Source: Actinomadura livida
GTDB lineage: Bacteria > Actinomycetota > Actinomycetes > Streptosporangiales > Streptosporangiaceae
DNA length: 64,000 nt
Direction of reading: 5' to 3'
Assembly: GCF_014648675.1 (NCBI RefSeq)
Contig: NZ_BMRO01000017.1
Coordinates: 66,155 to 130,154, forward strand
Under the pieces are notes generated by a model that saw nothing but the letters and a program-made list of their open reading frames with translations, made no database searches and was not told where the DNA came from. Each line of letters opens with the position of its first letter. Within the stretch, counting starts at the first letter, position 1. This document shows positions 1 to 8,132 of the stretch, piece by piece. The translations under genes were made by a program, and so were the position numbers.

Positions 1-1031
1 CTCTTGCGGTTCTCCGGTGCGCGGTGCCCGCAGGCATGGCAGGTCTGCGAGGTGTAACGCGGATCGATCTTGACGACGCGGCCGGGCGCTTTGTGCTCCA
101 GCCGGGCCACGAGCTGCCCCCACCCGTTGGTGAGGATGCCCCGGTTCAGCCCGGCCTTCTGCCGCACGTTCACGCCCGGTGCCTCGACGGTGCCTTTGGC
201 CGAGCGGGTCATGCCCCGCACGTTCAAGTCCTCCACGGCGATGACGTCGAAGTCGCGTGCCAGGGTCGTGGTGGTCTTCTCCACCCAGTCGCGGCGCCGG
301 TCGGCCTCCCGTGCCTTCAGCCGGGCGACGGCGGCCTTGATCCGGGCGCGGCGGCTCGAACCCTTCTCCGCGCGGACGAGCTTGCGGTGCAGCCGCCGGA
401 GCCGCGCGGCCTCGGCCTGCGTGAGGCCGGGGGCGTGGAGGAGTTCCCCGGTCGACAGCGCCGCCGACACCGCCACGCCCCGGTCCACACCCACCGCCTC
501 CCCGTTGCCGGGCGCGGGGGTCGGGCCGGGGATCGCGGCGAACGCGACGTGCCAGCGTCCGGCGCGGTCACGGGTGACCCGGAACGACTTCACTGCGTCT
601 GGGACGGGCCGCGACCAGCGGAACCGCACCCACCCCACCTTCGGGACCCGCACCTCACCGACCTTGCGGGACACGCGCCGCACATCCCATTGCCTGCCGC
701 GCCGACCGACGATCCGGAATCCCTCGTGCCGTCCGGCTTTGCGCCATGTCGGCCGCCGGTGCGTCCCCGCGAAGAAGTTCGCCATGGCCTGCGCGAAATC
801 GCGCAGGGCCTGCTGCTGGACCGTCTGCGAACCGGCCGCCAGCCACGGGCTGGCGGCGCGGGCCTCGGTCAACTGGCGGGCCTGCGCGACATACCCCGGC
901 GCGGGGCCCCGGCCCGGCGTCCACCAGCCGTGCTGCTCCACCGCCAGATTCCACACGAACCGGGCATGTCCGCAGTGCTCCAACAACCCCGCCTCCTGGA
1001 CGGGGGTCGGACACAGCCGGTACCGGGACAC
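1..1031 (-). CDS. tnpB: TnpB (IS200/IS605 OrfB), RNA-guided nuclease, truncated by window edge
   Basis: TnpB is the compact RuvC-type, guide-RNA-directed endonuclease of IS200/IS605 elements. About 343 residues are visible from the GTG at 1031. The N-terminal RYRLCPTP...HARFVWNLAV segment is typical. The RuvC aspartate lies in VGVDRGVAV (about D183), the RuvC glutamate in VAVEDLNV (about E267), and a first zinc-ribbon pair in TCHACGHRAPENRK near position 40. The frame is open throughout with no stop. The second CxxC, the last RuvC aspartate and the guide-RNA region lie beyond base 1. An in-frame GTG at 1085 is an alternative start. No TnpA is visible on this side. Confident on family; whether the gene is intact cannot be judged. 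Confidence 0.9.
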   Translation of the reverse strand, partial: MSRYRLCPTPVQEAGLLEHCGHARFVWNLAVEQHGWWTPGRGPAPGYVAQARQLTEARAASPWLAAGSQTVQQQALRDFAQAMANFFAGTHRRPTWRKAGRHEGFRIVGRRGRQWDVRRVSRKVGEVRVPKVGWVRFRWSRPVPDAVKSFRVTRDRAGRWHVAFAAIPGPTPAPGNGEAVGVDRGVAVSAALSTGELLHAPGLTQAEAARLRRLHRKLVRAEKGSSRRARIKAAVARLKAREADRRRDWVEKTTTTLARDFDVIAVEDLNVRGMTRSAKGTVEAPGVNVRQKAGLNRGILTNGWGQLVARLEHKAPGRVVKIDPRYTSQTCHACGHRAPENRK

Positions 1032-1100
1032 GCCCGCAACATACCGACCGCCACCGACAAAGCCCGGAGAGTCACCGTGCCGCACCGTTCCGCGTTCCCT

Positions 1101-1120
1101 CCCCGCCCTGAAGGACGGGG
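1101..1120 (-). repeat. IS200/IS605-type left-end hairpin
   Basis: An imperfect palindrome, CCCCGCCCT-GA-AGGACGGGG, has one internal mismatch. It lies about 70 bases upstream of tnpB and 22 bases before the next gene. Subterminal hairpins of this shape mark the ends of IS200/IS605 elements, so it is probably the left end. The exact cleavage site cannot be fixed without the other end. Confidence 0.6.
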
Positions 1121-1141
1121 TCTCCACGCTGTAGGTAGCCG

Positions 1142-2014
1142 ATGACCGAGGATCTCGGATACGGGTGGCAGGGCGACCTTGTCGACCTGCCCGCCTATCT
1201 GAAGCGGATCGGCCACGACTGCGACCTGGCCCCGACGGCCGGGACGCTGCGCGCCCTGCACCGCGCCCACGTCATGTCCATCCCGTTCGAGAACCTTGAG
1301 ATCATGCTCGGCCGGCCGATCGGGCTGTCGCTGGACGCCGTCCAGGCGAAGCTCGTCGACGCCCCGCGCGGCGGCTACTGCTTCGAGCACAACCGGCTGT
1401 TCGCGGCCGTCCTGGAGCGGCTCGGCTACGAGATCACCGCGCTGGCCTCACGGGTGATGATGGGCGGGCAGGTCCTGCGCCCGTGCTCGCACGTGCTGCT
1501 CCACGTCCGCCCGCCGGACCTGCCGCCGGACGAGCCGGGCTGGCTGTGCGACGTCGGTTTCGGGGGCGGGCCGCTGGAGCCGCTGCGGTTCCGGGACGGC
1601 GAGGAGGCCGAGCAGGACGGCTGGGGATTCCGGCTCGCCAAGGAGAAGGCCACCCCCACCCCCTGGGCTGAAGGGGGAGCGGAGTGGGCGCTGTACCAGC
1701 GTCTCCCGAAGGGCTGGACCCGGCGCCAGACGTTCGCCCTGAACGAGACCTTCCGCATCGACTTCGACGTCCTCAACCACTACGTCTCGACCAACCCGCG
1801 CTCACCGTTCACGATGCGGCCGTTCACGCAGCGGTTCCTCCCCGACGTCCACTACGTGCTCGACGGGACGACACTGACCACCACCCGCCCGGACGGCACC
1901 GTGGAGACCCGCGCGCTCGCCCCCGGGGAACTGCCCGAGGTGCTGGCGAGCCGGTTCGGCATCGTGCTGGATTCCGAGGACGTCCCGCGCCTCATCGCGT
2001 TCCTCCGCGCCTGA
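1142..2014 (+). CDS. nat: Arylamine N-acetyltransferase (NAT)
   Basis: A cytosolic enzyme that transfers acetyl from acetyl-CoA to arylamines and hydrazines. The protein has 290 residues, slightly above the usual 270-285. The cysteine-protease-like triad is visible: Cys80 in RGGYCFEHN, His117 in CSHVLLHV and Asp137 in WLCDVGFGG. The start lies only 22 bases after the insertion-sequence hairpin, so the native promoter may have been replaced or displaced by the element. The next gene is a small unrelated one. Confidence 0.93.
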   Translation: MTEDLGYGWQGDLVDLPAYLKRIGHDCDLAPTAGTLRALHRAHVMSIPFENLEIMLGRPIGLSLDAVQAKLVDAPRGGYCFEHNRLFAAVLERLGYEITALASRVMMGGQVLRPCSHVLLHVRPPDLPPDEPGWLCDVGFGGGPLEPLRFRDGEEAEQDGWGFRLAKEKATPTPWAEGGAEWALYQRLPKGWTRRQTFALNETFRIDFDVLNHYVSTNPRSPFTMRPFTQRFLPDVHYVLDGTTLTTTRPDGTVETRALAPGELPEVLASRFGIVLDSEDVPRLIAFLRA

Positions 2015-2068
2015 GCGAGGTTGAAGCCCTCCCTCTGGGTATGCGCCCCGGAGACCGAAGGAGGGGTG

Positions 2069-2257
2069 ATGAGCGAACGCAAACGCGACGAGGACAAGCC
2101 GCTCGCCGACCGCCGCGCGGAGGAGGGCGCTCCCCAGGAGACCGACCACGACTTCGCGGACGAGCACACGCCCGGCCCCACGGACCCGCCGATCGCCGAG
2201 GCCGAGACCCCCGGCGGCGAGGAAGAGGGCTACAGCCCCCAGACCGAGGTTCCCTGA
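2069..2257 (+). CDS. Small acidic hydrophilic protein, unknown function
   Basis: A 62-residue protein rich in Glu, Asp and Pro, with no membrane segment and probably disordered. The ATG at 2069 is chosen because GGAGGGG lies directly upstream; an earlier in-frame start at 2021 has no such site. It ends just before a strong bidirectional hairpin. I do not recognise a family. Confidence 0.6.
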   Translation: MSERKRDEDKPLADRRAEEGAPQETDHDFADEHTPGPTDPPIAEAETPGGEEEGYSPQTEVP

Positions 2258-2266
2258 GGGCCCCGG

Positions 2267-2310
2267 ACGCGGAAGGGCCGCCCCCTCGTTCGGGGGCGGC
2301 CCTTCCGCGT
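2267..2310. terminator. Perfect 19-bp hairpin between convergent genes
   Basis: Bases 2267-2285 pair perfectly with 2292-2310 around a 6-base loop TCGTTC. It lies between the ends of two small convergent genes and probably terminates both. It lacks a U tract, as is common in high-GC actinobacteria. Confidence 0.8.
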
Positions 2311-2316
2311 TCCTCG

Positions 2317-2508
2317 TCAGGAGGGGTACGGCGACTGCTGGTCGGGCGGGGTTCCCCCGCCCTCGCCGCCGCCCTTGTCCCCCTTGTCGGTGCCGTGCGC
2401 GTGGCCCTTCGACCGCGTCGACTTCGGATCCGTCGCCTCCGGCGCCGGCTCGTTCGTCACCTGGGTCGTCTCGGACCGCCGCATCTCGGGCTGCTGCGGG
2501 TTCGGCAT
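2317..2508 (-). CDS. Small hydrophilic protein, unknown function
   Basis: A 63-residue protein starting MPNPQQPEMRR, with a Lys/Gly-rich tail and no membrane segment. The ATG at 2508 follows TAGGAGGCGAGAGC, a good ribosome binding site, so the longer reading from 2583 is rejected. Its stop is close to the shared terminator. No family recognised. Confidence 0.55.
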   Translation of the reverse strand: MPNPQQPEMRRSETTQVTNEPAPEATDPKSTRSKGHAHGTDKGDKGGGEGGGTPPDQQSPYPS

Positions 2509-2519
2509 GCTCTCGCCTC

Positions 2520-2876
2520 CTAGGCGCTCGACGGATCGGGACGCAGCGGGTCGTGCCCCACGGTCATGAGCGCGTGGCGCCACGCCTCGTCCCGTTCCGC
2601 GTCCGGCGGACGGTTCTCCAGCCGGTCCTCCACGAAGTCCACGACCTCCTGCATCACCTCGGCGTCGCCGTCGGTCAGGTCGACCTTCCGCTTGCGCAGC
2701 ACGTCCACCACGCGGGCGCCGAGTTCGGAGACCCCCGGGCTCGGGCCCGGCGAGAAGGCCTCCTCCCCCGAGGCATCGGTGAGCAGCCAGATGCGCAGCT
2801 CATCGGAGGTCATGTTGACGAGCCGGTGGAAGTCCTCCCAGGCCAGCTCCGCCTCCGCCGGAATGCGATCGTTCAT
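2520..2876 (-). CDS. DUF3140 domain protein
   Basis: A 118-residue soluble protein. WEDFHRLVNMTSDELRIWL at residues 11-29 matches the start of the DUF3140 family, small actinobacterial proteins of unproven function often annotated as DNA-binding. A second helical part (VVDVLRKRKVDLTDGDAEVM) follows. The ATG at 2876 is preceded by AGGGAG; the upstream extension to 2930 looks non-coding. It lies 11 bases upstream of the 63-residue gene and may be co-transcribed with it. Confidence 0.75.
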   Translation of the reverse strand: MNDRIPAEAELAWEDFHRLVNMTSDELRIWLLTDASGEEAFSPGPSPGVSELGARVVDVLRKRKVDLTDGDAEVMQEVVDFVEDRLENRPPDAERDEAWRHALMTVGHDPLRPDPSSA

Positions 2877-3057
2877 CGGTAACTCCCTGTCGGCTTCCCG
2901 GATCGCCCTACCCGACGCCCGCGCCCCCATTCACCCGCGTCCCGTTCATTCAGGCGCCGTTCGCCCGCACCGAACCGCTCGGCCGCAGGTGGTGAGGGGG
3001 CTTGTGACAAACTCCTGCGGGCAGGACCCGCACGGGACAGCGAGCAGAGGGAGCGCA

Positions 3058-3891
3058 ATGGAACTCGTCCACTCCGGCAAGGTCAGGGACGTCTATGCGG
3101 ACGGGGACGACCTGATCCTCGTCGCGTCCGACCGGGTCAGCGTGTACGACGTCGTCCTGCCGACGCTCATCCCCGACAAGGGGAAGATCCTCACGCAGCT
3201 GTCGCTGTGGTGGTTCGAGCAGCTCGCCGACATCATCCCCAACCACGTCCTGTCGGCCACGGACGTGCCGGAGGAGTTCGCGGGGCGGGCCGTCCGCTGC
3301 CGCCGCCTCACCATGCTCCCCGTCGAGTGGATCGCCCGCGGCTACCTAGCCGGCCTCGGGCTCAAGGAGTACGAGAAGAACGGCACCGTCTCCGGGATCC
3401 CGCTGCCGGACGGGCTGGTCGAGGCGTCCCGGCTGCCCGAGCCGATCTTCACCCCGACCACGAAGGCGACCGAGGGCCACGACGAGTTCATCACCTACGA
3501 CGACGTCGTGCGCGAGATCGGCGACGACACCGCCGCCCGGCTCAAGGACGTCACCCTGGAGATCTACAAGCGGGGCGCGGCCATCGCCGCCGAGCGGGGC
3601 ATCATCATCGCCGACACGAAGCTGGAGTTCGGGCGCGCCGCCGACGGCACCCTGACCCTCGGCGACGAGGTCCTGACATCCGACTCCTCCCGCTTCTGGC
3701 CCGCCGGCCAGTGGGAGCCGGGCCGCCCGCAGCACGCGCTGGACAAGCAGTTCGTCCGCGACTGGAGCAGCACCCTCGACTGGGACCGCACCCCGCCCGG
3801 CCCCGCCGTCCCGCAGGACGTCGTGGACGCCACCCGGGCCCGCTACATCGAGGTCTACGAACGCCTCACCGGCCGCACCTGGACGTCCTGA
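3058..3891 (+). CDS. purC: Phosphoribosylaminoimidazole-succinocarboxamide synthase (SAICAR synthase)
   Basis: Catalyses ATP-dependent ligation of CAIR with aspartate in purine biosynthesis. The protein has 277 residues. It opens with SGKVRDVY, followed by SDRVSVYDVVLP (about residues 24-35), RGYLAGLGLKEY, PIFTPTTKA and DTKLEFG, all hallmarks of the family. The ATG at 3058 follows an AGAGGGAG site; the longer open frame upstream is not typical of PurC. No other pur genes lie beside it. Confidence 0.96.
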   Translation: MELVHSGKVRDVYADGDDLILVASDRVSVYDVVLPTLIPDKGKILTQLSLWWFEQLADIIPNHVLSATDVPEEFAGRAVRCRRLTMLPVEWIARGYLAGLGLKEYEKNGTVSGIPLPDGLVEASRLPEPIFTPTTKATEGHDEFITYDDVVREIGDDTAARLKDVTLEIYKRGAAIAAERGIIIADTKLEFGRAADGTLTLGDEVLTSDSSRFWPAGQWEPGRPQHALDKQFVRDWSSTLDWDRTPPGPAVPQDVVDATRARYIEVYERLTGRTWTS

Positions 3892-3910
3892 GCCCTGCTC
3901 AGCCGGCCGC

Positions 3911-4303
3911 TCAGAAGGAGGCGCGGCCGCCGTTCGCCACGATCTCGCGGCCGAGCGGCGCCAGCGAGACCGGGATCAGCTTGAAGTTGGCGATCCCGAA
4001 CGGGATGCCGATGATCGTGATGCAGAGCAGGGCGCCGGTGAAGAGGTGCCCGAGGGCGAGCCACCAGCCCGCGACGATGATCCAGATGACGTTCCCCAGC
4101 AGCGAGCCCGCGCCCGCGTCCCGCCGCGGGACCGTGGTCCGCCCGAACGGCCACAGCGCGAACCCCGCGATGCGGAACGACGCGATGCCGAACGGGATCG
4201 TGATGATGAGGATGCAGCAGATGATCCCGGCCAGCACGTAGCTCAGCGCCAGCCAGAAGCCCGCCAGCACCAGCCACAGGATGTTCAGCAACGTCCGCAC
4301 CAC
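3911..4303 (-). CDS. YccF family inner membrane protein
   Basis: A 130-residue membrane protein made of two similar halves, each with a hydrophobic stretch followed by the motif IPFGIA (about residues 36-41 and 98-103). This tandem arrangement is diagnostic of the YccF/DUF307 family, whose biochemical role is unclear. It is convergent with purC and upstream of nothing obviously related. Confidence 0.85.
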   Translation of the reverse strand: MVRTLLNILWLVLAGFWLALSYVLAGIICCILIITIPFGIASFRIAGFALWPFGRTTVPRRDAGAGSLLGNVIWIIVAGWWLALGHLFTGALLCITIIGIPFGIANFKLIPVSLAPLGREIVANGGRASF

Positions 4304-4357
4304 GGCCTCCCGACCCAGATCGTCGACTTTGATCTTAGGCGGCCGCGACCGGGGAGG

Positions 4358-4672
4358 TCAGAACTGCCCGTCGAGGTCCGCGAGCAGGGCGCGCTTCGAC
4401 CGCGCGCCCACGATCTGCCGGACGACCTCGCCGTCCCGGTACAGGTTCATCGTCGGGAAGCCCATGACGCCGTACCGCGCCACGACCTCCGGGTGGTCGT
4501 CGCCGTTGAGCTTCGCGACGGCGAGGCGGTCGCCGTGCTCCGCCTCGATCTGCTCAAGGATCGGCGCGATCATCCGGCACGGCGGACACCAGTCCGCCCA
4601 GAACTCGACCAGGACGGGCTTCCCCGCCCGCAGCACCTGCTCGTCGAAGTTGTCCGCCGTCAGTGTGATCAT
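4358..4672 (-). CDS. trxA: Thioredoxin with CPPC active site
   Basis: A 104-residue thioredoxin-fold protein that reduces disulfides. The active site is WADWCPPCRM with Cys29 and Cys32; most thioredoxins have CGPC, so the second position is Pro rather than Gly and the redox potential may differ. The cis-Pro loop is GFPTM. The ATG overlaps the region where the upstream MerR gene would normally stop (ATGA), so the pair was probably translationally coupled. Confidence 0.92.
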   Translation of the reverse strand: MITLTADNFDEQVLRAGKPVLVEFWADWCPPCRMIAPILEQIEAEHGDRLAVAKLNGDDHPEVVARYGVMGFPTMNLYRDGEVVRQIVGARSKRALLADLDGQF

Positions 4673-5063
4673 TCGTCCCCTCCGAGGTCGGCGCGCAGCC
4701 CGGGCAGGCGCCCGGCTCGGTCGCGCGCGCCAGCTGGCCGGCCACGTCCGCGCGGCGGCGGATCAGGGTGCGGATCTCGGCGTCGATCTCGGCGAGCTTG
4801 CGCCGGTACACGGCGACCGACTCGGGGCACGCGGCGCCGTCCGGGTGGCCGGCCCGCAGGCAGTCCACGAACGGGCGCGCGTCGTCCAGCGTGAACCCCG
4901 CCGCCGCCAGCGAGCGGATCTCCAGGACGAGCCGCAGGTCGGACTCCGCGTACTGCCGGTAGCCGTTGGCCGCGCGGCGCGCCGGCAGCAGCCCCTGCTG
5001 CTCGTAGTACCGCAGCGTCCGGGTGCTCACCCCCGCCCGCGCCGCCAGCTCCCCGATCCGCAT
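4554..5063 (-). CDS. MerR family regulator, probable C-terminal frameshift
   Basis: A one-component DNA-binding regulator. MRIGELAARAGVSTRTLRYYEQQGLL forms the winged-helix HTH, followed by a dimerisation helix and a Cys-containing tail (CPESVAVYRRKL...CPGC) that could bind a metal or sense redox. The ATG at 5063 is the conserved start. As read, the frame runs 119 bases into the thioredoxin gene. One extra base near 4692 would instead give a tail ...CAADLGGDE and a stop overlapping the trxA ATG, the usual layout. A one-base deletion, biological or a sequencing error, is therefore likely. Probable role: autoregulation and control of trxA. Confidence 0.8.
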   Translation of the reverse strand: MRIGELAARAGVSTRTLRYYEQQGLLPARRAANGYRQYAESDLRLVLEIRSLAAAGFTLDDARPFVDCLRAGHPDGAACPESVAVYRRKLAEIDAEIRTLIRRRADVAGQLARATEPGACPGCAPTSEGTNDHTDGGQLRRAGAAGGEARPGRVLGGLVSAVPDDRADP

Positions 5064-5126
5064 CGGGCCTCCCTCATCCGTGGCGCTGATCCGTGGCCGC
5101 CGATCCGTGGCCGATACGACGGTAAC

Positions 5127-5146
5127 CCTTGACCCCGGCGTCAAGG
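5127..5146. promoter_or_regulatory. Probable MerR operator
   Basis: A perfect inverted repeat CCTTGAC-N6-GTCAAGG lies 64 bases upstream of the merR start. MerR proteins bind palindromes of this kind placed in a long promoter spacer, so it is probably the autoregulatory site of the merR-trxA unit. Confidence 0.6.
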
Positions 5147-5230
5147 TCAACCCGCTCGCCCGCGTGATTCCGGGCGTCGCGGCCTGGGCAGGATCCGGAC
5201 AGCCGGAAATGTCGATTGAGAGGTTGCGGG

Positions 5231-6172
5231 ATGACCGAGCAGAAAGCGTGGCCGCGGCTGCGCGTCGCCGACTGGACCGACACCCGCGACACCCTGCACA
5301 TGTGGACGCAGATCATCGGCAAGATCCGGCTGGCGCACACGCCCCTGCTCAACCACTGGTGGCAGGTCACCCTGTACATCAGCCCGCGCGGGTTCACCAC
5401 GTCCGCGATCCCGCACGGGTCCGGGGCCTACGACATCGAGTTCGACTTCGTCGACCACGTCCTGCGCATCCGCAGCAGCGACGGCCCGTCCCGGGAGGTG
5501 AAGCTCGAACCGATCTCGGTGGCCGACTTCTACGCCCAGACCATGGACGCCTTGGGCGGCCTCGGCATCAGGCCACGGTTCCAGACCCGTCCCAACGAGG
5601 TTGAGCCGTCCATTCCGTTCGCCGAGGACCACACCCACGCCTCCTATGACGCCGAGGCCGCGCACCTTTTCTGGCGGCAGCTCCTCCAGGCGAACCGCGT
5701 CATGGGCGAGTTCCGCTCCCACTTCGTGGGCAAGGTCAGCCCGGTGCACCTGTTCTGGGGCGCCCTGGACCTGGCCTGCACGCGCTTCTCCGGACGTCCC
5801 GCCCCCGCCCACCCCGGCGGCGCCCCCAACTGCGGCGACTGGGTGATGGTCGAGGGCTACTCGCACGAGCTGTCCAGTTGCGGCTTCTGGCCGGGCGGAG
5901 GCGAGGAGGGCGCCTTCTACGCCTACGCCTACCCCGAGCCCCCCGGCTTCGCCGACCACCCGGTCCTCCCGGACGGCGCCTACTACAGCCAGGAGAACGG
6001 CCAGTTCCTCCTCCCCTACGAGGCCGTGGCAGACACCGCGGACCCCGACACCGCCCTGATGAACTTCCTACAGACGACCTACGAGGCAGCCGCGATCCAC
6101 GCCAAGTGGGACCGCGAGGCCCTGGAGGACAACCCCGACCGCTGGAACACCCAACGCCAGGTCACGGGGTGA
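5231..6172 (+). CDS. DUF5996 family protein
   Basis: A 313-residue soluble protein matching DUF5996 over its whole length: DTRDTLHMWTQIIGKIRLA near the N-terminus, NHWWQVTLYIS, then FWGALDLACTRFSGR and SCGFWPGGG in the second half. The function is unknown. The ATG at 5231 follows GAGAGG. Its 3' end overlaps the convergent nitronate monooxygenase-like gene by 11 bases. Confidence 0.85.
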   Translation: MTEQKAWPRLRVADWTDTRDTLHMWTQIIGKIRLAHTPLLNHWWQVTLYISPRGFTTSAIPHGSGAYDIEFDFVDHVLRIRSSDGPSREVKLEPISVADFYAQTMDALGGLGIRPRFQTRPNEVEPSIPFAEDHTHASYDAEAAHLFWRQLLQANRVMGEFRSHFVGKVSPVHLFWGALDLACTRFSGRPAPAHPGGAPNCGDWVMVEGYSHELSSCGFWPGGGEEGAFYAYAYPEPPGFADHPVLPDGAYYSQENGQFLLPYEAVADTADPDTALMNFLQTTYEAAAIHAKWDREALEDNPDRWNTQRQVTG

Positions 6173-7160
6173 GCCGGGCAACCAGGACGGCGGCTGGGGT
6201 TTCGGTGGCTTGGCGGTAGGACTCGCCAGCCCAGAGATTGAGGCCCTCCGGATCGCCTTGGGCTGCGGCTGCCCTGCGTAGGGGTGAGGTCACGTAGTGG
6301 ACGTCGGGGTAGGCGGCGGGGGCGTGGGCCGAATGTTCGGTGAGGAAACGGTTGACCAGGCCGCGGGCCGGACGGCCGCTGAACGCGCGGGTCAGTGCGG
6401 TCGAGGTGAACCGGGGGTCGGCCAACGCGGCCTTGTGGACGGGGTTCGCGCCGCTCTCCGGGCAGCGGACGAACGCCGTCCCGATCTGCGCCGCGACCGC
6501 GCCCAGGGCCAGGACCTCGGCCACGTGGGAGGCGGTCGCCAGACCACCGGCGGCGATGAGGGGCTGCCTGGTGAAGGCGCTCACCTCGCGGAGCAGCGCG
6601 CGCAGCGGCACGGGATCGTCGGACGTGTTGGTGAACGAGCCGCGATGGCCCCCGGCCTCGGAGCCCTGAAGGCAGAGGGCGTCGGCGGCGGACGCAAGGC
6701 GGGCCTCGGCGGCGGTGGTGACGGTGACGACGACCGCGGTGCCGCGTTCCTGGAATGCGCGGATGACGTCCGGGGCAGGGCAGCCGAACGTGAAGCCGAC
6801 GAAGGGCGGCGGGTCGGCCAGGAGGTCGGCGATCTTGGCGTCGTAGGCGTCGTCGCGGTCGGCCGGGGTGCCCGGTGCCACCCCGAGGCGCGCGGCCTCG
6901 GGGGCGAGCCGGTCGCGGTAGGCGGCGACGGCGGACGGGTCGGGCTCCTCCAGGGAGGGCATGAAGACGTTCATCCCGAACGGGCGGGAGGTGAGCCGCC
7001 GCGTGGCGGTGATGTCGGCGCGCATGGCCTCGGGGGTCTTGTAGCCGGCGGCGAGGAAGCCGAGGCCGCCCGCGTCCGACACGGCGGCGGCCAGTTCCGG
7101 TGTCGAGGGGCCGCCCGCCATCGGCGCCTGCACGATCGGGTGTTCCGGCCACCGGCTCAT
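6162..7160 (-). CDS. Nitronate monooxygenase / NPD-like FMN enzyme
   Basis: Flavin enzyme of the 2-nitropropane dioxygenase superfamily, a TIM barrel that oxidises alkyl nitronates or related substrates. The 332-residue protein shows HPIVQAPMAGG at the N-terminus (FMN site), QGSEAGGHRG with the putative catalytic histidine, and AAGGLATASHVAEVLALGA near the phosphate site. The chosen ATG at 7160 fits the family start. It is divergent from the 2-hydroxyacid dehydrogenase with only 37 bases between starts, so promoters must overlap. Confidence 0.85.
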   Translation of the reverse strand: MSRWPEHPIVQAPMAGGPSTPELAAAVSDAGGLGFLAAGYKTPEAMRADITATRRLTSRPFGMNVFMPSLEEPDPSAVAAYRDRLAPEAARLGVAPGTPADRDDAYDAKIADLLADPPPFVGFTFGCPAPDVIRAFQERGTAVVVTVTTAAEARLASAADALCLQGSEAGGHRGSFTNTSDDPVPLRALLREVSAFTRQPLIAAGGLATASHVAEVLALGAVAAQIGTAFVRCPESGANPVHKAALADPRFTSTALTRAFSGRPARGLVNRFLTEHSAHAPAAYPDVHYVTSPLRRAAAAQGDPEGLNLWAGESYRQATETPAAVLVARLTP

Positions 7161-7197
7161 GACCGGCACCATAATCCAGGGGACGGAAGGGGGCGGC

Positions 7198-8103
7198 ATG
7201 CGGGTTCTGCTGCACTACGACATGGACCACACCGAGCCCGGCCTGGACATCGTGAGCTGCTCGGAGCAGGACGACGAGCGGTTCGCGGAGCTGCTGCCGG
7301 ACACCGAGGTCCTCTGGCACGTGCTGCGTCCGCTCACGGCCGCCGACATGGACCGGGCGCCGAAGCTGCGGCTGGTGCAGAAGCTCGGCACGGGCGTGAA
7401 CACGATCGATCTGGCGGCCGCCGGGGAGCGGGGGATCGCGGTGGCGAACATGCCCGGCCAGAACGCGCAGGCGGTGGCGGAGACGAGCCTGCTGCTGATG
7501 CTGGGCGCGCTGCGGAGGGTCGTCACGTTCGACGCGCGGACGCGGGCGGGCCGGGGCTGGCCCGCCGACCGCGCGCTCGTGGGCGGTGAGCTGGCGGGCC
7601 GGACGGTCGGGCTGCTCGGCGGCGGCGAGATCGCGGGCCTGCTGCGGGGGATGCTGGAGGCGGTCGGCGCGACCGTCCGGTACACGTCCCGGACTCCGCG
7701 GGCCGACCCCGCGTGGCGGAGCCTGGACGAGCTGCTGCGGGAGAGCGACATCGTGTCGGTGCACGTCCCGCTGACCGAGGAGACCCGGCACATGCTGGAC
7801 GCGGAGCGCCTCGCGATGCTGCCGGAGGGCGCGATCGTGGTGAACACGGCGCGCGGCGCGGTCGTCGACGAGGCGGCCCTGATCGACGCGTTGAAGTCGG
7901 GGCACCTGGGCGGCGCCGGGCTGGACGTCTTCGAGCGGGAGCCCGTGGACGCGGGCAACCCGCTGCTCGCCATGGACAACGTCGTCGTGATGCCGCACGT
8001 GGCGTGGCTGACCGGCGAGACGTGGAACCGGTACTTCGCGGTCGCGGCGGAGAACTGCCGCCGCCTCATGCGCGGCGACGGCATCCTCCACCGCGTCGTC
8101 TAG
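7198..8103 (+). CDS. D-isomer-specific 2-hydroxyacid dehydrogenase
   Basis: NAD(P)-dependent oxidoreductase interconverting 2-hydroxy and 2-keto acids. The 301-residue protein has the Rossmann motif GLLGGGEIAG, the signature NTARGAVVDEAAL carrying the catalytic Arg, a Glu in FEREPV and the catalytic His in MPHVAW. The ATG at 7198 follows GGAAGGGGG. The exact substrate cannot be read from sequence. Confidence 0.88.
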   Translation: MRVLLHYDMDHTEPGLDIVSCSEQDDERFAELLPDTEVLWHVLRPLTAADMDRAPKLRLVQKLGTGVNTIDLAAAGERGIAVANMPGQNAQAVAETSLLLMLGALRRVVTFDARTRAGRGWPADRALVGGELAGRTVGLLGGGEIAGLLRGMLEAVGATVRYTSRTPRADPAWRSLDELLRESDIVSVHVPLTEETRHMLDAERLAMLPEGAIVVNTARGAVVDEAALIDALKSGHLGGAGLDVFEREPVDAGNPLLAMDNVVVMPHVAWLTGETWNRYFAVAAENCRRLMRGDGILHRVV

Positions 8104-8132
8104 CGCGGCGTCTGGGTGCGTCTACGAGCCTT

